From: Ostrinia nubilalis
Taxonomy: Eukaryota > Arthropoda > Insecta > Lepidoptera > Crambidae
Length of the DNA: 64,000 nucleotides
Direction of reading: 5' to 3'
Assembly: GCF_963855985.1 (NCBI RefSeq)
Contig: NC_087096.1
Location: forward strand, 13,516,001-13,580,000
Shown here: positions 11,403-24,160 of the stretch, one piece after another
How positions within the stretch are numbered: the stretch's first letter is position 1
Layout of the letters: every line of letters begins with the position of its first letter
Notes under the pieces: model-generated
The model's database searches: none
The model's input: only the letters and a program-made list of their open reading frames with translations
What the model was told of the DNA's origin: nothing
Made by a program: the position numbers and the translations under genes

Positions 11403-11906
11403 AACGCCAAAAATTAAATAACTCTCTTATCTATCTTAATTTATACTTAAATCAGGCATAGAAATATTTCAACAAGTCAGAATTATTCAACTTTCAGATA
11501 AATAAAAGTGTACTCACAATATAGATTATAGATAGATCTTATTACCTACTTATACTCTTGCAGCGTACTCGATAGCAAATATTTGCGTCATGAAATAACT
11601 GTCCCGATGAAACGATAACATACTTTTTGTATACGTAACATCGCCAAGTGTATTTTCGCGATGTTTTTCAATTGTCATGTCCCTGCGATTAAGCTGATAA
11701 GATAACGATCGATTTACGAATTTACAGGTTGCCAAAATTTGAAACACGTGTAGAGTTCGCGATAATTTGATAATTTAGTTTTTCTTCTAAGTCACAATCG
11801 GTTTAGGTGTGTAACATGGCTCAATCACAATCAGACAAGTCAAAGTGGCCTCTAAAAATCAATCAAAAGCTCGAAATAACCCAACCAAAATAGGAAAATT
11901 ACATTA

Positions 11907-12026
11907 AGGCTGAGTTGCACCACCTAACTTTGACAGTAACTGTTACGATAACCGGTGTTTTTTGTATGGAGTTTGACAGATTTTTGACGTTTGTTACAGT
12001 CAAAGTAAGATGGTGCAACCCAGCCT
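11907..12026. mobile_element. MITE family A, copy 1
   Basis: The terminal repeats are AGGCTGAGTTGCACCA and TGGTGCAACCCAGCCT. The centre holds ACCGGTGTTTTTTGTATGGA and GTTTGACAGATTTTTGACGT. Three further copies lie at 16600-16733, 19432-19552 and 33249-33368. Confidence 0.75.
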
Positions 12027-12204
12027 AAGTGAAATATAGATTCAATACATACACTATGAATACCGCAATTCGAACTCTGAACCTTCGATATGGCAGTCCC
12101 ACCCTCGTCTTTTCTCTGGACTACGGAGTTATCAATTGCATCAATTAAGAAACAAAGTAATCTACTGAAACGGAGATTAAGCTCTGAAAACATTACTACG
12201 ACAT

Positions 12205-12310
12205 TCATTTCAGCCAAAGGACGTCCACTGCTGGACAATAAGGACATCCACTGCTGGACCAAAGTCCCCAAAGAACATACCCTCATCAGGTTGGCGGTCC
12301 ACAGAATACA
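12205..12310 (-). mobile_element. RTE-type LINE 3'-end scrap
   Basis: TTTCAGCCAAAGGACGTCCA followed by CTGCTGGACAA is the reverse complement of the RTE tail seen at 42442. A short internal duplication (CCACTGCTGGAC occurs twice) has scrambled it. Confidence 0.5.
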
Positions 12311-12945
12311 TTCCTACTTTACCTAACGCTATTAATTGTAGATTTCTGAAAAAATAATTGCATTAGCTATAATAATGTAAATTGTAAAATTAATTAAAAA
12401 CACTTCGATAACAAATCATAGGTACTTACTTAAGACATGCAATTTGAAATTGAAACTCGTTACTCAAGTTATATTAAGGACTTTTAAACACTGACACTTA
12501 GCGAAATGCACTCGAGCAAATTGATCGATTTGCCTTCAACTTATCTAAATGGGCAGATAAGGTACGAATATGTTTGTAGCCCGGGGGTACATATTGGCAC
12601 GGCCTTAGTGACCAGGGCCGAAATCAGCTTAAATGGTGCATAGTGCCGAAACAATCATGATTGTAGAGTAAGGATTATTGTTGCTATTAAATTAATATTA
12701 AATATTCTATCCCTCGGCTAATCTAGGTGAGCAATCTAGTTACAGACTAACTAAAACTTGTACAACGGATTAAACTTGGTAAGTAGGTTCCTAAATATCC
12801 TACTCATGGCGGAACACACACTCAGACCAATACAAACAGGTAAAATAATTACACATAAAATATGTTTGCTTTGGGCAGGGATCGAGTCCTTGCATACATT
12901 GCATTGAATTCAAGTTGTTTTATCATAACCTAACCTTTTATCAAC

Positions 12946-13145
12946 ATATAGAAGAAAGAAAGAAAGAAAAAATGTTTATTCAGTATCATCGACAATACAC
13001 TTAACTTACAACAATACTTAATAAATATTTAACGTGTAAGTAATTACAAAGATACTGAAAAGGTATCCACTCAGCATGGTGTCGTAGCATCTCAGTAGAT
13101 AATGCCACGACGCTGGTCTTCCGTGGACACCCAGACAAAGAGAAC
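12946..13145 (-). repeat. Retroposon with (TTTC)n-type tail, minus strand
   Basis: A GAAA-repeat tail followed by TGTTTATTC leads into a body ending CATGGTGTCGTAGCATCTC...GCCACGACGCTGGTCTTCC. A related copy sits at 37541-37713. Confidence 0.5.
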
Positions 13146-16100
13146 ACTACTATAGTTAAAACATATAGGTTCCAAAGATTACAAAAACTCCTAGATTTTT
13201 AAGTTTACGAAGAAAATTCAACATGTTACATTCACGAATAATGATAGACTAAGCACTGACCTACAATACCAATGCCAAAATTGCAAACAGCAAGTGACGC
13301 ATAATTTAATTTTTACCTCATGCATTTTAATAACTGAAAGTGTTAATAATACTGTCATTAATTAGCCAGTAAATCGCTTAATATGCATAAGTAAATTACT
13401 TTAAGAGCGTGTTCATACACGCGGAGAGTGAACGACATTGTGGAAAGAAAAAAATAGCTTTATATAGCCTATGTCTATGTCCTATCCTATCGTAGGAGGC
13501 ATATACGTATAAAGTCTCATCAAAATCCGTCCAGATAATTAAGCGTAAGGAAAGACAAACATCTATCATTCTTCACAAACTTTTGCACTAAAAAATACAC
13601 CAGTCAGCACATAAAAGAAATTGCGGTATGGTTGAATTTTAATTTGGTCGCAAATGGTCTATGAATTAATGCATAAAAGCATAGCTTAAAGGTATTTTGA
13701 CATAACGTGAAGTGCGCCTGCACAAAAACCATCTTCTTCTTCTTCTTTTATTTTGGCAACGATTTGGTTTTGTGAAACATGATTTCGCCAATGTCACGTA
13801 AACGCACAAAAACCAACCTGTGTTTCACAAGGTTTCACGTTGGATGCACGTCTCAAATATGTCACATGGCATTGTGAACACACCCTAAGGGGATAAACCC
13901 ACAAAAAGTAATGTTTCCTTAAAACGGCAAGCCTGAGGCGACAATCTGTTCCGGCCCTGGACTTCATACGAATTCGATTCGTTCCTTTGAAATAAAATGC
14001 AAATTCGTTTTGCAATACCGATCAAGAATATTGAGATCACTTAGGTGTGGTTTTGTTTTACTTAAGGTCTCTTGATCATTATGTCATACTTAATGCGATA
14101 TGAGCACCTACCTATTCATTGCTCTAAGACGTTACATCATTGTTGTAATTAGCTAGGTTTAGGTAGGTAAAACAAAATCAAAAATATTTTATTCAATTTC
14201 GACTTTCAAAGTGCTTAGTACAACTCCTGCTACGTGACATATTTAGGGCTGGTAAAGTTGAAAATCAATAAAATGTCAGAGGAAATGTCCTAGAAATACT
14301 TAAGAATAAATATGAGACCTCTCAAAAGTTCCATAGTACCTTCCCGATTGGTGCGGGGTTAGTATGTAACTTTATCATTAATGTTAACAGCAAAAATAAC
14401 CTTAAAGTTTTTATTATATTTTCTCTTTGAAAACTCTTTCCAAAATATACCTAACTACACTACACTAATAAATAAATCCCAAATCTATAATTGAAATGTA
14501 AGTAGCCTTAATCCTTAATCAACGCTTTGAGAAAACTTTTCAAATGGACACGAGAAAAATCGGACGAAAAACTTTACATTGAATTCCATAACTAACAAGA
14601 ATGTTAAAATCTACTTATTGATCAACGCCTCATATGTTAAAAATCCATTACATCCATAATTTCGAAAGAAAACCTACCTATATGGAGGTATCACTGATCT
14701 AATCTTTCGAATATATTGTATGCAGATAGCTTGCAACTTTGATCTAAATTCTTCTCTATCTTGATGAACCCATAAAATCATTGCTAAAACTATAAAATAC
14801 GGCAAGGTTTTGGCTATACGATCAGTTAATATTTAAATGGTCAACCTAATGAAAATAAGGTCATCCACACAATTCTTGTATGACCTAAATCTATAACAGC
14901 AATAGATTAAATGGATTATCTAGTATCAATAGATTATTGAATTATATTTATGTTTTGTAGCTGTATCATACTGTGTTGCCTTATATTTTTGTTTCGGTAA
15001 TTAAATAGACTGGCCTCGTAACATAAAAGTAAGGTCCAAATCTCCTGGTTTCTTCCCGGTCACCTATGACGACTAACCAAATGAAACTTTTTTGCTACGT
15101 TGGGAAAGAAAGATAATGTTTTTAGATAGAGCCAATGACAAAAAAGTGAAAGCACAAAAAGTTAAAGTCATCATTTTAAGTCATATCATTATCAGATACC
15201 AATTGATAAGCGCTATTGAGGTGCCAGTCTACTAGAAAATCATTTCAATCAAGAGGAAAGAATCAATCAACAAGGAAATCTCGCATCTTAACTCTATGTT
15301 ACCACTTTTTCTGTGTCCACTTGGTAAAAACAGAATCTTTCATCGAAATATTTATTTCATAACATAATGAGCTATGTAGTTGTAGGCATATAAAATAAGC
15401 CCTTGATAATAAAACAGTGCAGCAAAATTCTCAGCGTGTCAATGTCACTCTTAAATAATCCGGATTTCAGGCTGTATACCTACTGCAGCTCCTATTATTT
15501 GCATTATTAAAGTACAGTCATGTGCAAAAAATATGAGGCAATAAAGCTTAAAGCATAGCCTGCGGCTTTGGCTATAAAATCTCAATATCGAGGTGACGTC
15601 AAATTTTTTTTTTGTTGCTAATGAAAAATGCATCTAATAAGTTTTAATAATCTCGAGACTCATAAATACTTTATACCTCCGTATTATTATTATTCAATAG
15701 TTTATTAATATTTATTTAAAACACTTATAACAGAGTTTAGTTTCGACTTTATTAGGCACATAATTAATTTCAACTCAAAAGACGTCTGGATGGACGCAAA
15801 CCTCACGTCAATCAAACTCGGCAAATGAAATGCAATACCTACTTTGAGTAATTAAGCCTTGTTGAAATCTGTCTGTGGGAAGATTTATTATCTCGTAAGG
15901 ATCGTAAATGGCTTAAACATCTGTTTAAATGCAGTTGTAAATAGAGTTAGGAACTTGGATTTAAGGATAACTAATATACAAAATACTGCATTGAAAAAAC
16001 TAAGACGTAAGATCGAAAGAAATTGGATAAATGTCAGAAAAATTGCTTTTTCAGCTTCTCGTCGTTGATTTATAAAAAAATATATATGGTATGTTTATTT

Positions 16101-16599
16101 CGAACCAGGGTCCTTATAGTGTAAGTGATTTCCAAAATAGATATTTCAGTAACCCCTCTTTATACAGGTCTTTTTCTATGCTGTCTGTACCTATTTATCA
16201 CAACTACTCGATACTATAAAAATAATAATTTCTTCAATGCGCCTTTTCCTTCGTTAAAAAAAACTAATTCGAATACGGTACCCCTATAATTTACGGAACC
16301 CTAAAGTATGATAAAACAATTAGCACCGGGAATTGCCTAAAGCCTCCAAAATTAAAATATTTTTATTTAATTATTAGCATCCCATCAACACCAGCCAACA
16401 CACGCAACATGACATGACATGTCGCCGTGTTTCAGCCAAATAATGGCCTTTATTTACTCGGAATCTAGATGGACTACTTTCGAAAACATGCGCTGACCCA
16501 AATTTGAGCCAGCTGATCGATGTAAATCAAAGTTTTGTTTTTGTGCAGTTTCTCAACGTGGCGTATTTATAGATTCATACGCAATCCAGTGAACTCTAG
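13146..16599. other. Long gene-free AT-rich stretch
   Basis: No exon chain is recognisable on either strand. ORFs at 13794-14015, 15451-15633 and 15859-16068 have no motif or splice context that convinced me. A scrap near 13510-13560 (CATCAAAATCCGTCCAG) resembles the Helitron-like repeats at 17689 and 37986. Confidence 0.35.
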
Positions 16600-16733
16600 T
16601 GTCATAGTAAATACTTTAACCGTAACTATAATCATAACCGGTGTTTTTAAATGGAGTTTGACAGTCTTTTGACGTTTGTTAAAGTTAAAATAAGATGATG
16701 CAAGCCAGCCTGAAATGGTGCAATCCAGCCTAA
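16600..16733. mobile_element. MITE family A, copy 2 (diverged)
   Basis: The same central ACCGGTG and GTTTGACAG...TTGACGTTTG blocks as the 11907 copy. The right end carries CAGCCT twice (GCAAGCCAGCCT, GCAATCCAGCCT), and the left terminal repeat is degraded. Confidence 0.6.
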
Positions 16734-17688
16734 GAATATTAAGCCCTTTCTTCATTTACAAACAAAGTTAACCTCACAATTTACATGCAATAAGGTAATA
16801 ATTACTTACTTGACTTTTCATTCAATTCATATTCTGCAGTTTCATCTTTGTGACGAAGTATATTATCCACCAAAGTAGGTACTACATTACCCTAAATCTT
16901 TAATCGAGTGATTAAACAACATTATTGCATGTACAAGTAACATCACGAGTATTGTAATGTAATCTCATCATCAATAACTGATTGAATTATGATAAAATGA
17001 AAAAACATTATACATATGTGAAAGAAAAAAAGAAAAATAAATGTTTACTTGGTATTATTTTATCAAATAGATTTATCCTTAGGTATGTATAAACTAAGGA
17101 ATCATAAAGAAGAAACTTCAACCTTCATAAACCAAGACAGACATGTTGATGAAATTATATTATTAAAAACATTATGCAAATAGGGTCTTATCATAAAATC
17201 TGTAAGTAATGTAGTACTATACCTACAAGCATAAAGTATAAACCAATATTATTGGGGCGGCGGAAAATTCGAGTATTGTATGACATAACCAAGGTCAGTT
17301 TTAAACGACGATCTTTGCAATTTGCAATATCTGATTATTTGGCACAATGTTTCTAAATAACAGGCTTTTTATTGGAATTCAAAGGTTTTACTTGCGAAAT
17401 TAGTTTAAATACCTACAACGTGATATAATGGTGCATGTGAATAATATAAAATGTCAATGTGTTATAAGAGTTGCAATGTTAACAACTTTTTAATAATAAT
17501 TGTTTTATGTTCTTACTTAACTTGAGAAAGATGGTTGGACAATTTGGACATAATATAGTATAAGAGTATTTCTCAAAAAAACGATACTAATAAACAATAG
17601 GTAAAGTGAAAGTTACAATAACCCATCTTTTAGTGTTATGGTTTAACCTTCAAAGAATAACTGACATGGTTTTGTATTAAAATCGATA

Positions 17689-17936
17689 ATCTATACTAAT
17701 ATTATAAATGCGAAAGTAACTCTGTCTGTCTGTCTGTCTATCTGTCTCTCTTTCACGCCTAAACCAATGAACCGATTTTGATGAAATTTGGCAGGGAGAT
17801 AGTTTGAGTCCGGGGAAAGGACATAGGATAGTTTTTATCCCGGTTTTTGAAACAGGAACGGGCGCGGTAAAGTTTTTCTGTGACAGACAAAATTCCACGC
17901 AGGCGAAGCCGCGCGGCCGCGTGCGGAAAGCTAGTT
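17689..17936 (+). mobile_element. Helitron-like non-autonomous repeat
   Basis: It begins TCTATACTAATATTATAAA, contains a (TCTG)n microsatellite, CACGCCTAAACC and CCGATTTTGATGAAATTTGG, and ends GCTAGTTT. TC...CTAG ends without target duplication or inverted ends fit a Helitron-like family common in Lepidoptera. A 5' part of a second copy lies at 57195-57345. Confidence 0.55.
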
Positions 17937-19431
17937 TATAATAAATAATAACTCAATATAGAGTCATTCCTCTTTTTTTTAGCAGTAAGCAACAAGCAAG
18001 CAAGCAAGCACAAGGAAATGCTAGTATAACATGTGTTACTTTCAGTAACAGAAAAACTGTGTTATTATTAATGTTTTCGCGGCCATCAACGTCCATTCGC
18101 TACATAGTCGTACTATAATTAAATTAGTCAGTGACCATTAGCGTTACATAAGAGTAATGATATTATGCTGTACCCGCGAGGGAATGCCATCGTAACATGA
18201 ATCATTTTGTTTAGTAACGCCTATCAAGTAAACACCGGTGATATGACGCTAGGTAGAGCAGGTTCATACATTAATTTAAGCGTTTGATTTCATTGTTAAT
18301 CAAAGTTATGAGTTACAAATGAAAAACACTGAAACCTGAAAATGTAGTATAGGTAATCTTATTGTTTTGATGGGGTTTACCCACAAAATTATATCAATCT
18401 CGATTGCAATATTTGTATGATTTGCATAAATCAATATAAAAAATATATGTAGGTCATGTAATAAGTATCATTCATTACCTACTCATTGATAAGTAGAGCT
18501 CATAAGTAGTCGCATTGTCATTGGGACCAGGCGGGCAAGCTAAAGTAATAAATCATGCAGACAAGTCACTTATATATACCGATGACTAAATAATAAATCA
18601 AAACCATCTCGTACCAAAATTCCTTACCATGTATCCAAAAATTCTAGAATTTTCGAAACGCAGTCTTTTGCTTACCTTCTACATTTTGCCGATGCAGAGT
18701 TTTGGTTTTGCGACACATTGCGTTTGCGCAACCCGCCAGGTGCCGCCTCCGGCGCTTGATCCGGTCCAAGGGGATGTGGTAAGTGGCTACAGGATAATGA
18801 AGCTTCCAAACTTTTTGCTTTTTAGCCTTTTGAGTTTCCGTGAGAACGCGTTCACTTGTTTTTTGTTCGGTTCAGTAAAGAGACCACCTGTTGCGATTAT
18901 TTTAACGCTTGTGCACTTCAATTTCATTCAGAATTCGTTTCGTATAAGTTTGAGGAAGGAAGAAGCCTCTACGAGCAGAATAGGTTCTTTAAAATATCTT
19001 TAACTACGATTGCCTATATCTTATCGCTGATCTTCGAGTCATGTCAGACGTCACTGTAGCTTCATACTTTTGATTCTAGGAATGTTAAGGCTGATTTACA
19101 CGTGTTAAGTAGATAAGTAGATAACTAAATTATTAACTTAATTTTAAGTGATTAATAAAACTATTATAATATTGGCCATTTTTAAGTTTTGAGTGACATT
19201 TCGCCAATGGTCACGGCCCTACATTCACCGTCAGAATGAGTAATAGCGATATTCTGATTAAAACACTGGCTGGCCTTAGTTTTCGAATAACGCAAAAGAA
19301 CCGGCCTAGGTCTAGTTTCATTATTTTGCATAATGTGGAAATGTAGGCAAGCCTTCACAACAAAGATGATAAGCGGTGAATATAAGAACTAGAGTAATTT
19401 TATTTACAAAGGTCGGTTGGTTCTACTCCTA
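17937..19431. other. Gene-poor stretch; one uncertain plus-strand ORF
   Basis: An ORF from 18629 reads MYPKILEFSKRSLLLTFYIL... to a consensus donor (GTG|GTAAGTG at about 18780). It has a hydrophobic N-terminus but no recognised domain and no matching downstream exon. Otherwise nothing is seen. Confidence 0.25.
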
Positions 19432-19552
19432 AGGCTGGGTTGCACCATCTTATTTTTTACTTTAACAAACGTCAAAAGTCTGACCAACTCCATACAAAAA
19501 ACACCGGTTATGGTTGCAGTCACGGTTAAAATAAAGTGATGCAACTCAGCCT
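19432..19552. mobile_element. MITE family A, copy 3 (inverted)
   Basis: AGGCTGGGTTGCACCATCTT at the left and GATGCAACTCAGCCT at the right. The centre CAAAAAACACCGGTTATGG is the reverse complement of the 11907 copy. Confidence 0.75.
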
Positions 19553-19631
19553 AAAGTGTGCTCCTATACTTACGGAAATTACGTTACCAACTTGGAAAAT
19601 ATATTATTATTTATCTTTCAGCTGAATTCAT

Positions 19632-20048
19632 GGGTCCGTGGCCGAGTCCCCCAGTTTTCGACGCACCCGTGGTCGACGCCCCCGGTCAGTTAAATTCGAT
19701 TTGAAGCAATTTTTAATCAAATGTACAGTCAGGCACAAAAATGTTTATAAACGAATAAATATTTATTAGGCCAGTAGAATTAAACACAAAAATGAATCTA
19801 ATGAAATGAAAATAATTCCTACAAAAGTTTTTTGTTTCTTACTACTGCTGGTTTTGGGTTAAAATTTTGCTCCCAGATTGCATAAATAGCGTCAAACATG
19901 CATAGTTTAGTATAATAATTAGCTTGTGAAACTTTTTTCGTTGACTGTACTTAGTGCAAAAGCCGAAAAAAATATGATATTAAATTTATTTAAATCGGGG
20001 GCGTCCACCACGGGTGCGTCAAATACTGGGGGACTCGGCCACGGACCC
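19632..20048. mobile_element. 417-bp long-arm MITE with 8-bp GAATTCAT duplication
   Basis: Arms of roughly 65 bp: GGGTCCGTGGCCGAGTCCCC at the left and the inverse GGGGACTCGGCCACGGACCC at the right, continuing with CGACGCACCCGTGGT...GACGCCCCCG. GAATTCAT flanks both sides (19624-19631, 20049-20056). The loop is AT-rich and non-coding. An 8-bp duplication suggests mobilisation by a hAT- or P-type transposase. Confidence 0.8.
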
Positions 20049-20056
20049 GAATTCAT

Positions 20057-21532
20057 AGATGATATAAAAAGTTTTGAAAACGGGTAATACAAAACCAGGT
20101 TGATTCGACAAGCATTAGAGACAACAAAGTTATTGTATGAGGTATGATGTCATCACATAATACGAGTAAGTAATCGCTCCAAAAAAAATGCATAGTAACG
20201 AATTTTTAACATCATTTATTAATTTCACCTTTCTCTTATCACCGATTTTTAACACGAAATATGACGTGGGGGGCTACAATCTTTACATAGAATTTTAATA
20301 TCGTGTCGAAACTATGCTAAATACCATATTTTATAAGGTTATCGGAGATTATACGAAACGATAATCGTGTTAGCAAACACTAAATACATTACCTGCTAAC
20401 GTTAAATTGACACATCTGGAGCAAAAGTACTTTTAAAAGCTATGTAGAAACGAACGTGGTATGTAAACTAGTTAGGTATCGCAATAACATATGCAGGTAA
20501 CTAATAACACATGGGCCGTGGGTGTCAAGCAAATCGTACTTGTAGTATCGATAAATTTCAAATTAACGGACAGCCTTGGTTCGAGATCTTTTAATTTAGT
20601 TATCTATAAAGTTTACGTTTACGCCCACAACACTGGCGACTTATAGAAACCTTTTTTGTCGTTTTATGATTAATCAAGAGGCAGTTTCAGTAAAAATTTA
20701 ATGATCTTGCAAAACAGTCCTTTAAAACTTGTCGTCTCGTAAAATATAAGTATCTTTAGTTGTTTTGTTTTTCGCTACTTAATTACTTAACAAGTCTCTA
20801 AAATGAAACAAAAAAGCTTATAATTATCAAAAGTTATACGTGCCAGTTTGATTTAGTTTAGGTATTATCGACTAACTTTAAGCGTAGTTGCTTTCGATTT
20901 GTCTAACTAAATAAGTACTAAGTACTTCGTAATATTTGCAATGAAATTCACGTGAACACATGTAACATTTATTTGTGTAGGAGCTAAGAGTAAACAGAAA
21001 ATATTATTTCCACTGTACAAACATTGGAATTATTTTCAGCAACAAATAAAATATTTTATTTTTATTATATGTATTTTATTTGTCTAGGAATGAGATTGTA
21101 AGCATTATATTTCAAAATTGTTAATACCTATGTAGGTAGGTACTAGTACTACTGAATCATGGTGGAGTCACCATAATTACACAAATATTGCCTAACCAAC
21201 GAAAAATTGTGGTAACGATGACAGTGAAGTTTTGTTATCGTTTATTTGTTATCGATAATCCAGTTCATACATTACTGTTAGGTAGTACATACTTATAGGA
21301 CATAGGAAGATTACGTTGATGGATGTAGCATCTCTTGAATGTTTTTATTAAGATTTAATTAAATATTTTAAGGTATTTTAAGCCTTTTCGCTTTTTATGT
21401 CCATCTTCTATCGGTAACGCTAGTCTAAGTAATTCCAAATATTTCTATTACAATGCAAAAAAGTCGTTCTAAATTGTCACTTATATGTAGAGCTGAATTT
21501 TTGACCAACTTACAGATATTGCTTCAAAGGGC
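20057..21532. other. No gene seen
   Basis: AT-rich DNA without ORFs of note or recognisable repeats. Confidence 0.35.
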
Positions 21533-21540
21533 TTAGAAAA

Positions 21541-21748
21541 GGTATATTCCAATTTCCACTTTGATCACCTGGGTGATCACTCGGCGACACTTTGGTGTCC
21601 TTTGAGCACCCATGGATAAGATCAGCTAGATGATCAATGTGGACGTCTAATCCATAGGTGATCAAAGGACACCAAAGTGTCGCCTGGAGTTCACTAACCA
21701 CTTTGATCACCTGGGTGGTCAATCCAGGTACCCAAATTGGAATAGACC
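21541..21748. mobile_element. 208-bp palindromic MITE
   Basis: The ends are GGTATATTCCAATTT and AAATTGGAATAGACC. Inner arms CGACACTTTGGTGTCCTTTG and AAAGGACACCAAAGTGTCGC are also inverted, with several GATCACCTGGGTG boxes. Flanks TTAGAAAA and TAAGAAAA are a one-mismatch 8-bp duplication. Confidence 0.7.
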
Positions 21749-21756
21749 TAAGAAAA

Positions 21757-22337
21757 TTGATGAAACTGATTAATTGTATGTAGATTATATAATTAAAAAT
21801 ATCTCATTTAAGATAAGTACAAAAATTCGTTACCTATTTCGAAATTTCACACAATCAGATTACAATAACACATTGTCCGGTGCTAAGTACCAATATACTT
21901 ACTATATGTAACATACGTAATCGTTTTGTATTATTCATACAGTAAATAGAGTTCCCACGGTGTCTACTTTAAGTCTTGGACGAAGACGGATGTGGGCGGA
22001 TGGACCTTGACAAATTTGAACCAGAAAATATCTAAAACGAACAATACAAACCATGACTAAGCTGAAAGTATTTCGAGTCCAGGATAGGTCATACCGTAAG
22101 CATTTAAACAGATGACGTCAGCGCAAAAGTTTAGTTAGTATTTAACTGACTCATGTTTTCTGCTACTGGAGTTTGGAGCTAATAGGCAGGAAGGTTTTGC
22201 AATAAGAGAAGGTAAATCATAAGGCCTTAATGCATTTTATGAGTGACTACCAATAATTATTGGGAGTAGAGTTCGAATTGATTCTGACTTATTTAAGAAA
22301 ATCATTAGGTAAACATCAATAAGATTTCCAGCGTCTG
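21757..22337. other. No gene seen
   Basis: AT-rich DNA, no ORF or repeat recognised. Confidence 0.3.
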
Positions 22338-22396
22338 CCTGTAAAATGGAAATCATTGGGGGAGGCCTATATTCAGCAGTGGACGTCCTGTGGCTA
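22338..22396 (+). mobile_element. RTE-type LINE 3'-end scrap
   Basis: ATCATTGGGGGAGGCCTATA then TTCAGCAGTGGACGTCCTG and a (GATGAT) tail: the terminal bases of the RTE family that is longer at 33833 and 42442. Confidence 0.6.
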
Positions 22397-22525
22397 AAAT
22401 GATGATGATAATGTCATCATCAGATGATTACCAGCAGATTAGACTTTTTGTCAGGCGATTTTAATTGGGCTGTTAATCAGTAAAGAACAAGTATGAGAGT
22501 AGGACGCACATTACACTGATTTTGT

Positions 22526-22795
22526 CGGTCGTTTGGTGTAGTGGTTCAGAACAGGACTACTATGCCGTGAGGTCCCGGGTTCGATTCCCGGCCGGGCAGA
22601 AATTGAAATGATGAATTTTAATTTTTGTGACGGGTCCGGGTGTTACTATGTATACTATATGTATTTAAAAAAAGTATTTAACTATGTTTATATCCGTTGT
22701 CTAGTACCCATAGTACAAGCTTTGCTTAGTTTGGGACTAGAGGCGCAGTGTAAAATGTCCAAGGATATTTATTATTATTTATTTATTAATCAGCA
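22526..22795 (+). repeat. tRNA-headed SINE, near full length
   Basis: A tRNA-like head with A-box (TTTGGTGTAGTGGTTCAGAA) and B-box (GGGTTCGATTCCCGG) is followed by a body (TTGTCTAGTACCCATAGTAC, TTAGTTTGGGACTAGAGGCG, AAAATGTCCAAGGATATTTA) and a TTATTATTTATT tail. This body is a familiar lepidopteran SINE. Confidence 0.75.
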
Positions 22796-23284
22796 GATTG
22801 CTCATACAAATAGAAGCAGAGTTTTTAATGGCCGATCAAGTCTTTAGTCTGCAGGGACTCTAAAATATGATGGCATTTCATAAAAAAAGATTCAGAAGCG
22901 TTCATAACTCGTGTAAGTACTTATTCCGATCTGTCACCCAGATCTGTCTCATAATACAGTCATAACCACAAACAAACCTACTTTAAAGCACTTCGGGTCA
23001 CGCGATCGGCGCGGGCGCAAGGGCGTATATCTGACGGCCGCTACGCCTCCATTTGTCAAAATCGACGCATGAATAATCGCAGATTTGCAGATCACTGTCT
23101 GTCACACAAGTCGTTGCGGCGATTAATAAAACGGTAACAATGGGTTGCAAAAAGTCCTGCGCGTGACATTTGACCTTGGTAAAGAAATTGAGACTATAAA
23201 CAACATGCTTATTTAAAGATACACATCTACGTATGTACCTCTACAAGTATACCTACAGACTCCACCCACACTTTTCCACCAATA

Positions 23285-23390
23285 CAACTCCTGTATAGCC
23301 AGGATCTTACAGCTTGGAATCCGCAACGAATTTTAATCTGAAAAATATAGAAGTTCGAAAATCGACTTTAACCCTTTCTCTCTCTTCTAA
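23285..23390. repeat. Retroposon-like repeat (family copy 3)
   Basis: CTCCTGTATAGCCAGGATCT then TACAGCTTGGAAT, CCGCAACGAA and TAGAAGTTCGAA match the copies at 8741 and 10981. Confidence 0.5.
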
Positions 23391-23423
23391 TAAAATTGAC
23401 AAGGTATAATAAAGAAACTTATA

Positions 23424-24160
23424 GCCTGACCAGGAACATAAAAACCCTCGCCATGTTGCGGAAAACTAATGGTACTAATTTCTTTTAATGGCAACAGTAA
23501 CTGAAAACTTCATTATAATGTCACCTTGCATGTCAGTTTATTGCTGTCATAGTGTAAACAAACTTTATTTTAAATGTGCGCAATTGATTTTGTGAATAAA
23601 TTGCTAAAATCTTTTTATAGTCGTGAAAGAAAAGTGGTTCACAATGTGTTAAAGTATTTGTCGAAGAGAAATACTAAGGGTTCGGACAATATTTTCATTG
23701 AATAATGTTTCCGACAAAGGTTGTCAAATTGACTGACATGTTTATCGTATAGTACAGTCAACTATGAAAATTAGCTGTGGTTTGTTTCAACTACCTATTT
23801 TAAAGTTTTTTGTCACTTTTTAAGTGTTGAATTTTATGGAATTGGGAAAGAAGTACCGAGTTTGAAGCGTTCTTAGCAGACATTGCAGTTGAATATTCAA
23901 GTTCTGAATTTTATTATTGATGAATAATAAAATAAATCCTACTAGCTCGATTGATGGTTTCATTTAATTTATTTAAACCAGGTTACCTATAATAATATTT
24001 TTTCGTTAATTTATGAAAATATCAAATTAGCCCGTAATTCTGAATCCTGATACATAAAGTTGGCCTATTAATTTAACACAGGTACGACTGTACTCAGTGT
24101 TGCACTATCAAATGCAATTGACGCGCCTCTATGCCAGGGTTTTTATGTTCCTGGTCAGGC
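23424..24160. mobile_element. 737-bp non-autonomous TIR element
   Basis: The left end GCCTGACCAGGAACATAAAA-ACCCT and the right end AGGGT-TTTTATGTTCCTGGTCAGGC are inverted over about 30 bp. The interior is AT-rich without coding capacity. The target duplication is unclear. Confidence 0.7.

Noticed and set aside
22526..22600. tRNA gene on the plus strand
   Set aside because: The A and B boxes are good, but the sequence continues into a known lepidopteran SINE body and tail; it is the tRNA-derived head.
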